Origin: Paludisphaera mucosa
GTDB taxonomy: Bacteria > Planctomycetota > Planctomycetia > Isosphaerales > Isosphaeraceae
DNA length: 64,000 bases
Assembly (NCBI RefSeq): GCF_029589435.1
Contig: NZ_JARRAG010000001.1
Coordinates: 362,808-426,807, forward strand
Direction: 5' to 3'
Below, one piece after another: positions 44,752 to 56,623 of the stretch. The notes under the pieces are model-generated. The model had not been told where the DNA came from and ran no database searches. It was given only the letters and a program-made list of their open reading frames with translations. Each line of letters opens with the position of its first letter. The first letter of the stretch is position 1. The position numbers and the translations under genes were made by a program.

Positions 44752-45678
44752 TCACTCGGGATGCGCGGGCGGCAGAGCCGAGCGCGGCCCCGGGACGCTC
44801 GACGCCGCCAGCGCGGCGTTGAGCGCGAATGGATGCGGGTGCGAGCCCGGCCCGGCGGGCGCGGGGGCGGGCGGGGCGGGCTCCTGGGCCTTCACGCCGG
44901 GGGCGAACTGTTCGAGCAGGGGCTCGGCGGCCATCTCGGCCTCCAGCGACATCCGCGCGATGCGGTTGCGGAAGAGGGCGTAGAAGTAGATCGCCGGGAT
45001 CGAGATCGCGATCCCTTCGAGGGTCGCGAACAGGGCGGTCGAGATGCCCTCGGCGAGCAGGCTGGCCTGGGGCGCGGTCCCCTTGGTGGCGATGACGCGG
45101 AAGGCCTTGATCATGCCGTAGACGGTCCCCACCAGGCCGATCATGGGGCCGAGGGTGCCGACGGTGGCCAGGTAGGTCGTGCGGTGTTCCATCTCCATCG
45201 TGGCGTCTTCGTTGGCCATCTCCATCGCCCGACGCGCCGGGGCGACGCCCGCGGGGAGCTTCTGGACGCCCGCGGCGAGCACGCGGGCGAACAGCGAACG
45301 GTCGGCCATGAGCCGGGTGTACGCGTCGCCGAACCGCTTCTGATCGAGCAGCTCGCGGGTCTCGCGCACGAGGCTCCTCGGCGCGGCGGCCGAGGTCCGG
45401 TAGTGGATGGCCATCCAGACGATCAGGGCGACGAGATAGAACGACATCACCGTGATCAGAACGCCGATCAGCCCCGACGCGCGGATCATCCAGCGCAGGA
45501 ACGACTCGTCGCCCGATTGGTCGCCGGCCGCCGCCGGCGCCGAGTCGACGGCCTTCGCGGCCGTTCCCGGGGCGTCCTGGGCCGTCGCCCGCTGGGGGGC
45601 GAGGCCGAGCCAGACCGCCAGCAGCCCGATCCCGAGCCAGGACGCGATCGCCCCCGCCCGGCCATGCCGTGATTCCAT
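44752..45678 (-). CDS. MotA/TolQ/ExbB proton channel family protein
   Basis: A 308-residue ExbB/TolQ protein, first gene of the operon. A cleavable signal-like leader (about residues 1-35, ending ATAQD) is followed by a membrane helix (about 62-85), a cytoplasmic stretch, and two helices with the diagnostic TVGTLGPMIGLVGTVYGMIKAF and STALFATLEGIAISIPAIYFY. An Ala/Pro-rich tail of about 50 residues follows. ExbB pentamers surround an ExbD dimer and convert proton flow into mechanical work on a TonB-type partner. The start ATG at 45678 gives a good leader and has GGAGG ten bases upstream; an ATG at 45720 adds 14 residues. Confidence 0.92.
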   Translation of the reverse strand: MESRHGRAGAIASWLGIGLLAVWLGLAPQRATAQDAPGTAAKAVDSAPAAAGDQSGDESFLRWMIRASGLIGVLITVMSFYLVALIVWMAIHYRTSAAAPRSLVRETRELLDQKRFGDAYTRLMADRSLFARVLAAGVQKLPAGVAPARRAMEMANEDATMEMEHRTTYLATVGTLGPMIGLVGTVYGMIKAFRVIATKGTAPQASLLAEGISTALFATLEGIAISIPAIYFYALFRNRIARMSLEAEMAAEPLLEQFAPGVKAQEPAPPAPAPAGPGSHPHPFALNAALAASSVPGPRSALPPAHPE

Positions 45679-45970
45679 CGCCGCCGGACCTCCCGCCTTC
45701 GACGTCTGCCGCCCGCCCATCCCACCTTACTCGATCGCCCCGGTTGGGACAAACGCAACCCCGGCCGGCCGTTCCCGGGGCCCGGCGCGACCCGGGCGAT
45801 GCGCAGGCCTTTCCTATTTCAGCGATTTCGCCGAGGTCCCCGGCCCGCCGTCGAGCCCCCTCGGGGGCCGGGGCGCAACGAAGCGGGCCTCCCGGCTCGC
45901 GGTGGAGCGGGGAGGCCCGAGGGTTTTCAGCTCATGTCGTCTCGTCGAGCGGACGGTCGACCGAGGGGGT

Positions 45971-48628
<2,658 letters not shown>

Positions 48629-49007
48629 GATCCCAATCTCCGGATTTTTCTAAGGTTTTTGAACCGTCGGCTTCGACGGTTGATCGAAGCTGAGGTTGGC
48701 TCGGGGCTTTGCCGCCCATGGCCCATTGCAGGCCGAAGTCTCGCGAACCTGAGATGTCGCGGGGGTGGCGTCCAGCCTGGATCCGGCGGCATCGACGCCG
48801 CCGGCGGAAGGCCGGCTCCTCACCTTAATTGATTCGTCACGCTTCGCGTCGTTTCTCGAAGTGCGACGAAGTGATTCTGATCCGATTAGACACCACATCG
48901 ACCGCTTCCGGAAGGGGGATCAGTCGAAATTCGCGAGAATTCGGCCCCCGCCCGCGGCCGCGAAGCCGCCCCGCGACCGCGTCGGCCCGGCCGATATCCA
49001 TGCAAGT
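48629..49007. other. Intergenic region upstream of hppA
   Basis: About 380 bases without a supportable gene. It holds imperfect GC-rich inverted repeats (near 48785-48815) and an AT-richer stretch (48840-48900). The hppA promoter should be here but no hexamer pair was convincing. Confidence 0.4.
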
Positions 49008-52000
49008 CTAAATATCGGAATGTTTTGGGCCTAGGCCCGTGTGGGCTTGGCGTACGCGGGCGCGCGGCCGGGCGGCGTCGAACGTCCGCATCCGTCCCCG
49101 AAAAATCCCCGCCGGGGGCCCGGCGGGCCAGGCCGGGGGCCGGGTCGTCGAATCCGAGACGTTCATAAGAGTCGCTGACGATTTCAAAACATACGTCGCG
49201 GGCGAGTCGTTCGACTTCTGCGAAAAGTCCACCGTCGCCGATGCAGACGCAGAAGCCGCCGCGCCGGCCGGCCGGATCGTCAGCTTGTAGACCGGCGAGG
49301 ACGACGCGGACGTGCCGGGGTCGCCGAGGTAGACCATCTGGAAGTAGTGGTCGCCCGGAGCGAGAGCGGTCGTCGCCAGGGTCGCGGCGATCCGGCCCCC
49401 CGCGTCGGCCGCGACCTGCTCGAACGCGATCGGCCGGCCGCCGTCCAGGAACATGACGCCGCCGAAGGGAAGGATGACGGTCCCGGAATATCCGACGAAC
49501 GCCGTCAGAGTCACGAGCGAGCCCGCCGCCGCCTCGGTGGGGAGCGCGACCGACAGGCTCGACGACCCGCGCACCACGGTCAGCGGGGCGGCGGACGACG
49601 CCGCCCCGAAGCGGACGCCGTCGCCGTCGTACGAGGCCGTCACCCCGTGGGCGCCGACCGCGAGCGTGGTGGGGAGCGAGAACGTCGCCCGGCCGTCGAC
49701 CAGCGGGGCGGTCCATTCATTCGACTCGATCGCCAGGCGGATCGTCCCGCCGGGCGTCGCGCCGCCGGCCATCGCCGAGCCCGCGACGACGACGATCCGG
49801 AGCGGGTCGCCGACCCGCCGAGGGTTGTCATACTCGTGGATGACCAGATCGACCTTTTGCGGCACGACGGCGAGGCTCGCCGCGTCGGAGGTCGCGACGA
49901 CGCCCCCGTGCGCCGTGAACGCCGCCCGGAATCGCTTGCCGGAGTCGCCAGGCCCGGCCCGGAACGCGAGGACGAGTCCGTTCGCGCCGGGGACGTCGGC
50001 CCACGTGAGGCCGCCGTCGCCGCTGACCTGCCATCGCGCCGAGGCGAAGGCCCCGCGGGCCTCGGCGGTGAACGTGGCGACGGCGTCGACGAGCACCGCC
50101 TGTTCGGCGGGCGAGACGGTCGCCCCGGCCCGCGCGTCGAGGTAGGCGTACACGACGCCTCGCGAGTGGCCGTCGACCGTGGCGGGCCGGAAGGCCGTGA
50201 CGAACAGGACGCCGCCGGCCGCGAAGGTCGTCGCGCCGAAGTTGTCCTCCGCCGCGCCGCCGGCCTCCGTCAGCCGCGCGACGTACGACCACGACGCGCC
50301 GGATCGCTCGAAGACGTGCACGGCTCCTTCGCGCCTCAGGCCGTCCACGGCGGCCTCGTGCGCCGTGGCGACGATCGTCGCCCCGTCGGGGGTGAAAGCG
50401 AGCTTGGCGCCCCCGAGCGTGCCGGAGCCGACCGGGTCGTCGGCGTAGGCGTCGGGCGGGGTCAGGACGTCGGTCCGCGTCCACGTCGAGCCCGATCGGC
50501 TCAGGACGAGGATCGCCGGCCGCGCGTCGGTCGCGGCGGCGCCGACCGTCGCCCCGGCGATCGCAGTCGCCCCGTCGGGGCTGAGGGCGGCCCGGCCGCT
50601 GAGCGACAGGACGCCGCCGAAGGTCCTCGCGTTGAGGAAGAGGTCCCGCGTCCAGACGCCCGCCGTCGCGGAATAGATCGCGGCCAGGCCCCCGCTCGGC
50701 GGCGTCAGCGCGGAGATCAGCAGCGTGGCGCCGTCGGCGGCGAGCTCGACCCCCACCGTGGCGTCGACGGCGACGGTCGTCCCCTCGGCCGGTTCGAGCT
50801 CGGTCGCCTGCGTCCAGCCGTCGTCCCCGCGGGCGAAGACGTAGGCCGAGACCTTGTTGGGGAGCTGCGCGGCCCCGCCGCCGCGCTCGGCCCCGACCGC
50901 GACGACCCGGCCGTCGCCGCTGATCGAGGTCGAGTATCCGAAGCGATCGCTCGCGCGGCCGTCGGACGCGGTCAAGATCCGGGCGAGCGCCCACTCTGCG
51001 CCGGTGCGCGCGTAGACGTAGACGGCCCCCTGCGACGTCCGGCCGCCGACGGCCGTCAACGGCGCCCCGACCGCGAGCGTCGAGCCGTCGGCGCTCATGG
51101 CGACGTCGAAGCCGAAGTACTGGGCCTCGGGCGCCCAGAGCCGGGCGGTGAGCGACCAGGCGTCGCCCGACCGGACGAAGACCGAGACCGATCCCGACCC
51201 GCCGGCCGTCGGGTCGACGACGCCCTGGTACGCGCCGACGGCGAGCACGCCGCCGTCGGCGGACGCCGAGATCGACTGGCCGAAGCCGTCGTCGAGCCCC
51301 GCCGTCAGCGAGGTCAGCAGTTCGAACGGCTGGCTCGCCGGCCCGGCGTCGAACGCGGAGAGCGAGCCTCCGGGGGCGTCCGACGCCGCGATCGACGGCG
51401 GCGGGGCCGAGGCGGTCGAGCCCGCGGCGCCGATCGCCCCGGCCGCGCCCGATGGGACCTCCGCCCCCGCCGGCCCGACCGTCAGGACGTACACGCCCGA
51501 AGACGTGGCGAGGGTCCGGTAATTCCCCAGGTAGACGAGCTGCAAGTAATGCGGGCCCGCCGCGAGCTGAGCCGTGCTGAACGTCGCCACGTAGGCGCCT
51601 TCGGCCTGTCGGACGAGCTGTTCGAAGCCGATCGGCTGCCCGCCGTCCAGGAACATGACCCCGCCGGGCGTCGCGTAACCCTCGGGCGCCCATTGGACCA
51701 CGGCGGCGGTCAACGTCACGGTCGAGCCGAACGCCGACTGGCTCGGGATCGCGACGCTCATCCGGGACGCCCCATTCTGCACGACGAGCGGATCCAGGTC
51801 GGCCTCGACGGCCCCGGCGTAGGCGTCGCCGCCGTAGGAGGCGTGGAACGCATAGGTCCCCGGGTCGAGCGTGTCGGGGAGATCGAAAGCGGCCTGGCCG
51901 CCGACGAGCGTCGCGGTGAGCTGGAGCGGGCCGACGGAGACGCGTACGACCCCCCCGTCGGGCGCGGCCAGGCCGGGCACGCCCGTGGAGACGCCGACGG

Positions 52001-52568
52001 TGATCGTCATCGCCTCGCCGATACGCCGAGGGTTGGCGCCCAGAGCGACCGCGATGGTCGACGGCGCCGGCTGCAGGTCGAGGGTCGCCGGGTCGCTCGC
52101 CGCGACGTCGGCCGGGTCGCCTCCCGCGAACACGGCGCGGACCTGCCGGCCGCTCCGGCCGGGTTGCGTCGCCATGTCCAACCAGGTCCGGGTCGTCCCG
52201 CCGATCGTGACCGCCCGGTCCCCGCCGGCGACGTCGAGCCAGGTCGCGCCGCCGTCGTCGCTGGATTGCCAGGCGACCGAGAGGCCGGGGGCGTCCGCGG
52301 ACGCCGCGAATACGGCCGTCTGGCCGACGTACACGTCCACGTCGCCGGGCTGGTCGACGACCGTGAATGACGCCGTCGCGCCGAGCGTCGCCGATGCCGC
52401 GAGGTCGGCCAGACCGGGAGGACCCGCCGTCAGGCCGAATGCCGGCGCGAGGCGGACCTCCATCGGCTCGAGCGTCGGCCGCATCCGACGCGGCGGCCGC
52501 CGGCCGGCGGAGCGTCGGGGCGAAAGGGCGGGGCCGAGGTCCCGCCGCGTCATGCGATGATCGTCCAT
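49008..52568 (-). CDS. Giant secreted protein: Ig-like repeats around a FG-GAP-like propeller
   Basis: An 1186-residue protein. The N-terminus (RRMRPTLEPMEVRLAPAFG) fits the LEP-type motif that marks many planctomycete exported proteins. Ig-like beta domains with bacterial Ig-repeat signatures (TPGGVMFLDGGQPIGFEQ, ASYGGDAYAG) occur at about 60-390. FG-GAP-like propeller blades follow (about 410-830; FGQSISASADGGVLAVGAYQ, DRFGYSTSISGDGRVVAVGA). A second Ig-like set (about 840-1090) repeats the same order, down to TPGGTIRL and FGGVMFLDGG. The last 90 residues are Ser/Ala-rich then Arg/Pro-rich and look like read-through past a lost stop. It is probably a surface adhesin or matrix protein; ligand unknown. 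No clear ribosome site is visible. Confidence 0.76.
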   Translation of the reverse strand: MDDHRMTRRDLGPALSPRRSAGRRPPRRMRPTLEPMEVRLAPAFGLTAGPPGLADLAASATLGATASFTVVDQPGDVDVYVGQTAVFAASADAPGLSVAWQSSDDGGATWLDVAGGDRAVTIGGTTRTWLDMATQPGRSGRQVRAVFAGGDPADVAASDPATLDLQPAPSTIAVALGANPRRIGEAMTITVGVSTGVPGLAAPDGGVVRVSVGPLQLTATLVGGQAAFDLPDTLDPGTYAFHASYGGDAYAGAVEADLDPLVVQNGASRMSVAIPSQSAFGSTVTLTAAVVQWAPEGYATPGGVMFLDGGQPIGFEQLVRQAEGAYVATFSTAQLAAGPHYLQLVYLGNYRTLATSSGVYVLTVGPAGAEVPSGAAGAIGAAGSTASAPPPSIAASDAPGGSLSAFDAGPASQPFELLTSLTAGLDDGFGQSISASADGGVLAVGAYQGVVDPTAGGSGSVSVFVRSGDAWSLTARLWAPEAQYFGFDVAMSADGSTLAVGAPLTAVGGRTSQGAVYVYARTGAEWALARILTASDGRASDRFGYSTSISGDGRVVAVGAERGGGAAQLPNKVSAYVFARGDDGWTQATELEPAEGTTVAVDATVGVELAADGATLLISALTPPSGGLAAIYSATAGVWTRDLFLNARTFGGVLSLSGRAALSPDGATAIAGATVGAAATDARPAILVLSRSGSTWTRTDVLTPPDAYADDPVGSGTLGGAKLAFTPDGATIVATAHEAAVDGLRREGAVHVFERSGASWSYVARLTEAGGAAEDNFGATTFAAGGVLFVTAFRPATVDGHSRGVVYAYLDARAGATVSPAEQAVLVDAVATFTAEARGAFASARWQVSGDGGLTWADVPGANGLVLAFRAGPGDSGKRFRAAFTAHGGVVATSDAASLAVVPQKVDLVIHEYDNPRRVGDPLRIVVVAGSAMAGGATPGGTIRLAIESNEWTAPLVDGRATFSLPTTLAVGAHGVTASYDGDGVRFGAASSAAPLTVVRGSSSLSVALPTEAAAGSLVTLTAFVGYSGTVILPFGGVMFLDGGRPIAFEQVAADAGGRIAATLATTALAPGDHYFQMVYLGDPGTSASSSPVYKLTIRPAGAAASASASATVDFSQKSNDSPATYVLKSSATLMNVSDSTTRPPAWPAGPPAGIFRGRMRTFDAARPRARVRQAHTGLGPKHSDI

Positions 52569-52852
52569 CGGGGATAAGCCTGTGGGAAGGACGAAAGATC
52601 GTATCCTGCTTATTCAAGCTGAATGATGCTACCATGAGGTCAAGCAGGATTCCATGAACATTCTGCGCTTCTGCGGCGGTTCGGGGCCGTCGGCTCCCTG
52701 ATGAACTTCGCGATTGACGTTCTCGAAACCGGGGCCGGCGATTAGGATTCGCCGATCCATCGGATGGATCTTTTCGACTCGAGGATGAGACGACCCCGGC
52801 GACGCGCCGGGCGGCCTCGTCCGCCCGTTCGCTTGGGGAGACCCCTCGGATC

Positions 52853-54445
52853 ATGGCGCACCCGGACGAGCCAGGCTCGGGAGACGGCTGGAACAGGGCC
52901 CCGCGCATCCGTCGCGACGCCGCCGACGCGCGGCCGGCCCCCGAGGTCCCCGCGTCCGAGCGCCGGCGACCCTGGCTGCTGGGGCTGACGGCGATCCTGA
53001 TGGTCGTCTTCTCGGCCCCGCCCCTGACCAACTTAGTCCGCGGCGAGCCGAACAAGGACTACAGCCTCTGGTACCAGGTCGGCGCCGCCATGCGCGACGG
53101 CCTGGAGATCTACCCCGACCCGGACGCCAACCGGCTCTTCCCGTTCATGTATCCGCCGTCGGCCGCGGCGCTCCTGGGGTACGTCAGCTACCTCGGCCCC
53201 TACGCGACGGGCGTGCTGCTCGTCCTGGCGCATTCCCTGGCGTGGCTCGGGGCCGTGCTGCTCTCGGTCCGGCTGGCGACGGCCGGCGGCGCGGGTATGC
53301 GGAACCCGATCCTCTACGTCGTCCCGTCGCTCGTGATCATCGCCCTGATCCACAATACGTACCTGCTCGGTCAGCCGAACCTGACGCTGCTGATGCTGCT
53401 GCTTGCGGCCTTCCTCTGCCTCCAGAAGGGCCGGGACGGTTGGGCGGGGGTGCTGGTGGCGACGGGCGCGGCGATCAAGGCGTTCCCGATCCTGGCGCTG
53501 GGGTACTTCGTCTACCGGCGGCGGTGGCGGGCGTCGGCGGCGACCGTGGTCGCGCTGGCGGCCTGGCTGCTGGTCGTCCCGCTGGCCTTCCGCACGCCCC
53601 CGCAGGCGGTGCGCGACGTCAAGGTCTGGGCGGGCGGCATGCTCTTCACCTACAACAAGCAGGGGATCGCGCAGCGGCCCTTCCGGTCGTTCAGCTACAA
53701 GAACCAGTCGATCATGGCGATGGCGCACCGCCTGCTGCGCGACGTGCCGGCCGACGGCGAGGCGGTCCTGGCGAAGCGCGTCGCCGCGATCCGCCGCGAG
53801 CGCAAGGTCGGCGAGTCCGACGGCGTCCGCCGCGACGGATCCTTCGACCTGAAGACGATGCTGACCGCCCCGCCGCAGGGCTCGACCGCGCTGGCGACCG
53901 CCTTCGCGGGCATCGACGAGGACCTCAAGAAGGCCTGGAAGGTGAACGTCGCCTCGTGGGATTTCCGCTCCGTGACGCTGGCGACGCTGGCCGGCATGGC
54001 GGCCCTCGGCCTGTTCACCCTGGCCGTGCTGCCTCGCGACCGCGAGCGGACGCCCCGGACCGACGCGCTCGAGTTCGCCCTCGTCACCCTCCTGATCGTG
54101 ATGTTCTCGCCCCTGTCGTTCAACTACGCGTTCGTCTGGCTGATCTACCCGGCGACCGTCGCGTTGAACGAGGCCTTCGAGCATCCCGCGGCCGATCCCC
54201 GCCGCCGCGCCATCGGCCGCGCCTGGCTCGCCCTGATCCTGCTCCTGCCGGCCACGGCGATCGCCTTCCCGCTCTACGCCCAGGCCTACGGGAACCTCTT
54301 CGTCCCCGCGCTGCTGCTCGTCTTGACGCTGGGATGGACCCTGCACGAGGTGCGTCGCGAGTCGAAGGTCGACGAGACGGCCCCAGCCCGACGGAACGCC
54401 GACTCGACCCGGCTCGCCGCCGGCGCCGAAACCTCCCCGGCCTGA
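52853..54445 (+). CDS. GT87-like polyprenol-phosphate-mannose-dependent glycosyltransferase (DUF2029)
   Basis: A 530-residue membrane protein. A polar N-terminus (about 40 residues) precedes roughly ten membrane helices. The first periplasmic loop has DYSLWYQVGAAMRDGLEIYPD and FMYPPSAAALLG, and the second TYLLGQPNLTLLMLLL; these acidic and GQPN motifs are typical of GT87 (PimE-like) enzymes, which use a polyprenyl-phosphate sugar as donor. A large loop (about 255-365) with QRPFRSFSYKNQSIMAM follows, then SPLSFNYAFVWLIYP. It should add a sugar to a lipid or surface glycan at the outer face of the inner membrane. Acceptor unknown. The start ATG at 52853 is accepted without a strong ribosome site. 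Confidence 0.82.
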   Translation: MAHPDEPGSGDGWNRAPRIRRDAADARPAPEVPASERRRPWLLGLTAILMVVFSAPPLTNLVRGEPNKDYSLWYQVGAAMRDGLEIYPDPDANRLFPFMYPPSAAALLGYVSYLGPYATGVLLVLAHSLAWLGAVLLSVRLATAGGAGMRNPILYVVPSLVIIALIHNTYLLGQPNLTLLMLLLAAFLCLQKGRDGWAGVLVATGAAIKAFPILALGYFVYRRRWRASAATVVALAAWLLVVPLAFRTPPQAVRDVKVWAGGMLFTYNKQGIAQRPFRSFSYKNQSIMAMAHRLLRDVPADGEAVLAKRVAAIRRERKVGESDGVRRDGSFDLKTMLTAPPQGSTALATAFAGIDEDLKKAWKVNVASWDFRSVTLATLAGMAALGLFTLAVLPRDRERTPRTDALEFALVTLLIVMFSPLSFNYAFVWLIYPATVALNEAFEHPAADPRRRAIGRAWLALILLLPATAIAFPLYAQAYGNLFVPALLLVLTLGWTLHEVRRESKVDETAPARRNADSTRLAAGAETSPA

Positions 54446-54478
54446 TGGGGCGGCGCTGTTCACGGGGCGGACGGGCTC

Positions 54479-54486
54479 GGTAGAAT
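54479..54486 (+). promoter_or_regulatory. Putative -10 element for the small membrane protein
   Basis: GGTAGAAT at 54479-54486 is about 60 bases before the start at 54545. TTCACG at 54459-54464 could serve as -35 with a 14-base gap to the octamer. Confidence 0.42.
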
Positions 54487-54544
54487 CGCGGCGCGGCGAC
54501 CATGCGACGATCGTCCCCGAAGCCCTCAGATGAGGCGTCCGACG

Positions 54545-54901
54545 ATGGCGGAATACCTCGCCTCGATCGCGTTCGTGTCGGCGCTCGTCCACCTCGCGAT
54601 CCGTCGGTACGTCGTCGCCAGCGTAATGGGAGCGGCCCTCGGCACGGCGGCGACCATGCTCGTCGAGGCCGCGAGGGTCGACTTCCAGGTGAAGCCCGGG
54701 TGGGTTGCGCCCCTCTTCCTCGTCGGCTTCGTGGTGGCCTTGCCCGCCGGCTTTCTCGCCGGCGTCCCCTTCCGGCTCTGGCGAAACCATCGCAATGCGA
54801 GCCGCGCCGAACCCGGTCGAAACCAGCCTGTGGCGATGGCGGCCCGGTGGAGGAACTTGACCTCGTCGGGTGCGTGGTCGTCGCGATCGCCGAAGAGCTA
54901 G
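54545..54901 (+). CDS. Small three-helix membrane protein
   Basis: A 118-residue protein. It has hydrophobic segments at about residues 3-17, 23-40 and 53-77 (PLFLVGFVVALPAGFLAGVPF), then a basic stop-transfer (RLWRNHRNASR) and a polar tail that looks poorly conserved. It is likely an inner-membrane protein of unknown role. The ATG at 54545 has GAGG nine bases upstream; an ATG at 54530 would add five residues. The tail after about residue 90 runs in a frame with weaker codon bias, so the original gene may have ended earlier. It lies 27 bases before the stop of the convergent serine hydrolase. Confidence 0.58.
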   Translation: MAEYLASIAFVSALVHLAIRRYVVASVMGAALGTAATMLVEAARVDFQVKPGWVAPLFLVGFVVALPAGFLAGVPFRLWRNHRNASRAEPGRNQPVAMAARWRNLTSSGAWSSRSPKS

Positions 54902-54928
54902 CCGATACCCGGGGCGAACCCGTCCGAA

Positions 54929-56179
54929 TCAGGGATTCGCGGCCTCGCACGCCGCCTCGCGGATGGCCTTGGTCGTCCCGCCCCACATGCCTTCGAGGGC
55001 CGTGTTGGAGAGGCTGACGACGGTCAGCTTCCGCACGGGGTCGACGAACCAGTAATGGCCGTAGACGCCGCCCCACTGGTAGGAGCCGGCCGAGAGCGGC
55101 GTCTGGGCGACGGCGGGGTCGGTGACGACGGCGACGCCGTAGCCGAAGGCCCATCCGGGGCCGCTCGCCACGCCGGTCAGGTCGCCGGTCTGGGGGCTCG
55201 TCATGGCGCGGGCCGTCTCGGGCTTGAGGATCGGGCCGCCGCCCTTGCGGATCGCCTCCAGGAGCGTCAGGACGTCGCGGGCCGTGCCGATCATGCCGCC
55301 GCCGCCCGAGGCGTACGAGGTCGGATCGAAGGCCCGGCCGGGCTCGAAACGGACGCCCGCGCCGTCGCCGAACGGGACGACCTGGACGGCCGCCATCCGC
55401 GCAGGTTCGGGCGAGCCGTCGACGTAAGGGACGACCAGCCGCGCCGGGGGCGGGTAGAAGAACGAAGCGTCCTTCATCCCCAGGGGGCCCGTCACGGTCC
55501 GCTCGACGAGCGTCGGCAGCGGGTCGCCGCCGGCGCGCGACACGACCGCGCCGAGGACGTCGGTCGCCAGCGAGTAGCGCCAGGCCGTCCCGGGCTCGAA
55601 GAGCAGGGGGGCGGAGGCCAGTCGCCGCAGGTTCTCGTCGAGCGTCAGGCCGGGCTGGTCGAGGCCGTCGGAAACCCCAGCGCGGTGATACGGCCCGTCG
55701 GCCGGCTCGGCGAAGCCGTAGCCGAGCCCCGAGGTGTGCGTCAGCAGATGGCGGACGGTAATCGCCGGCGCGCGGCCGTCGGCGAGCCTGGGACGGAAGC
55801 TGGGCAGCCATTTCGTCACCGGGTCGTCCAGGCTCAGGCGTCCCTCGTCCACCAGGGCCAGCGCCGCGGCGCTGACGATCGGCTTGGTCACGGACGCCAG
55901 CCGGAAGACCGCGTTCTCCCGCATCGGCCGACCGGCCTCGCGGTTCGCCATCCCGACCGCCCGATGATAGACGACCTGGCCGTCGCGGGCGGCGAGCACG
56001 ACCGCGCCGACGATCCGCTTCTCCTCGATGGCCCGCTCCAGGACCGTATCGAGCCGCGCGACGATCGGGTCGGGAGGGGCGGCCGACGTCGCGCCGGCGG
56101 CGAGTAGGCAAGCGAGCAGCGCCCCGAGGCGCAGGGCGAGGTCCGAGGCGAGGCGGTGTTTCGGCGAGATGCGAATCAT
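54929..56179 (-). CDS. Secreted serine hydrolase, beta-lactamase (class C) fold
   Basis: A 416-residue protein with a signal peptide (about residues 1-33, ending GATSAAP). The beta-lactamase-related domain has the SxxK nucleophile S-V-T-K in FRLASVTKPIVSAAALALVD, the LLTHTSGLGYG segment, the Tyr motif YSL in AWRYSLATDVLGAVV, and GHYWF as third-motif region. The length and motifs fit EstB/PBP4-type hydrolases. Substrate is unknown. The frame is open upstream but MIRISPKH at 56179 starts a proper signal sequence. It is divergent from the MurE-like gene. Three serine hydrolases of this fold occur in this window; they are not close copies of each other. Confidence 0.87.
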   Translation of the reverse strand: MIRISPKHRLASDLALRLGALLACLLAAGATSAAPPDPIVARLDTVLERAIEEKRIVGAVVLAARDGQVVYHRAVGMANREAGRPMRENAVFRLASVTKPIVSAAALALVDEGRLSLDDPVTKWLPSFRPRLADGRAPAITVRHLLTHTSGLGYGFAEPADGPYHRAGVSDGLDQPGLTLDENLRRLASAPLLFEPGTAWRYSLATDVLGAVVSRAGGDPLPTLVERTVTGPLGMKDASFFYPPPARLVVPYVDGSPEPARMAAVQVVPFGDGAGVRFEPGRAFDPTSYASGGGGMIGTARDVLTLLEAIRKGGGPILKPETARAMTSPQTGDLTGVASGPGWAFGYGVAVVTDPAVAQTPLSAGSYQWGGVYGHYWFVDPVRKLTVVSLSNTALEGMWGGTTKAIREAACEAANP

Positions 56180-56623
56180 GGGTCGAGTTGTTCCTGAATC
56201 GAGGTGCGGGCCGATCCCGGATGCAGCCGCATGGGCGGCTTCGCAGATGGCGGCGACTTTATCAGAATCCTTTTTCGGCCGCACGATGACGCAAGCGGGC
56301 CCGCCGGCGGCGACGCAAGCCCGGCGCAACCTCTCTTGATCGTCATTCCGCCCGGCTTGGCATTGCCTTTTTCGGGGGGTTCGCCAAGAATGCCGCGACC
56401 TGCTGGCGATGCACCTCCCATGTTGACGGCGGCCCGCAACGGGCCGGGACGGATCCAGGATCTGGGGAATCGAGACGCATGAAAGACGTCGTGCGACATG
56501 ATGGCGCGGGCCGAGCGTGAAGACGTCGGCCCCGGCACGCGGGCGGTAATGGATGACGCCGCGGGCCGGATGCGGGGGGTGTACGGAAACAGGGCTGGCC
56601 GGCAAGGCAAGGAGGCGATGCCC
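56180..56623. other. Intergenic region between divergent serine hydrolase and MurE-like genes
   Basis: About 440 bases without a supportable gene. It includes an AT-rich patch at 56365-56395 containing a T-run. No promoter hexamers or attachment sites are certain. An open frame from 56498 could extend the MurE-like protein but has no ribosome site. Confidence 0.4.

Noticed and set aside
41920-45678. ExbB/ExbD operon as a Zorya-type anti-phage system
   Set aside because: Zorya ZorA has a long cytoplasmic coiled-coil tail, ZorB has a peptidoglycan-binding domain, and ZorC-E helicase or nuclease genes follow. None is seen here.
54502-55017. Plus-strand frame overlapping the small membrane protein, with VEELDLVGCVVVAIAEELA
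   Set aside because: The hydrophobic three-helix frame is the better coding candidate at its start; the other frame could be a remnant but lacks a start and support.
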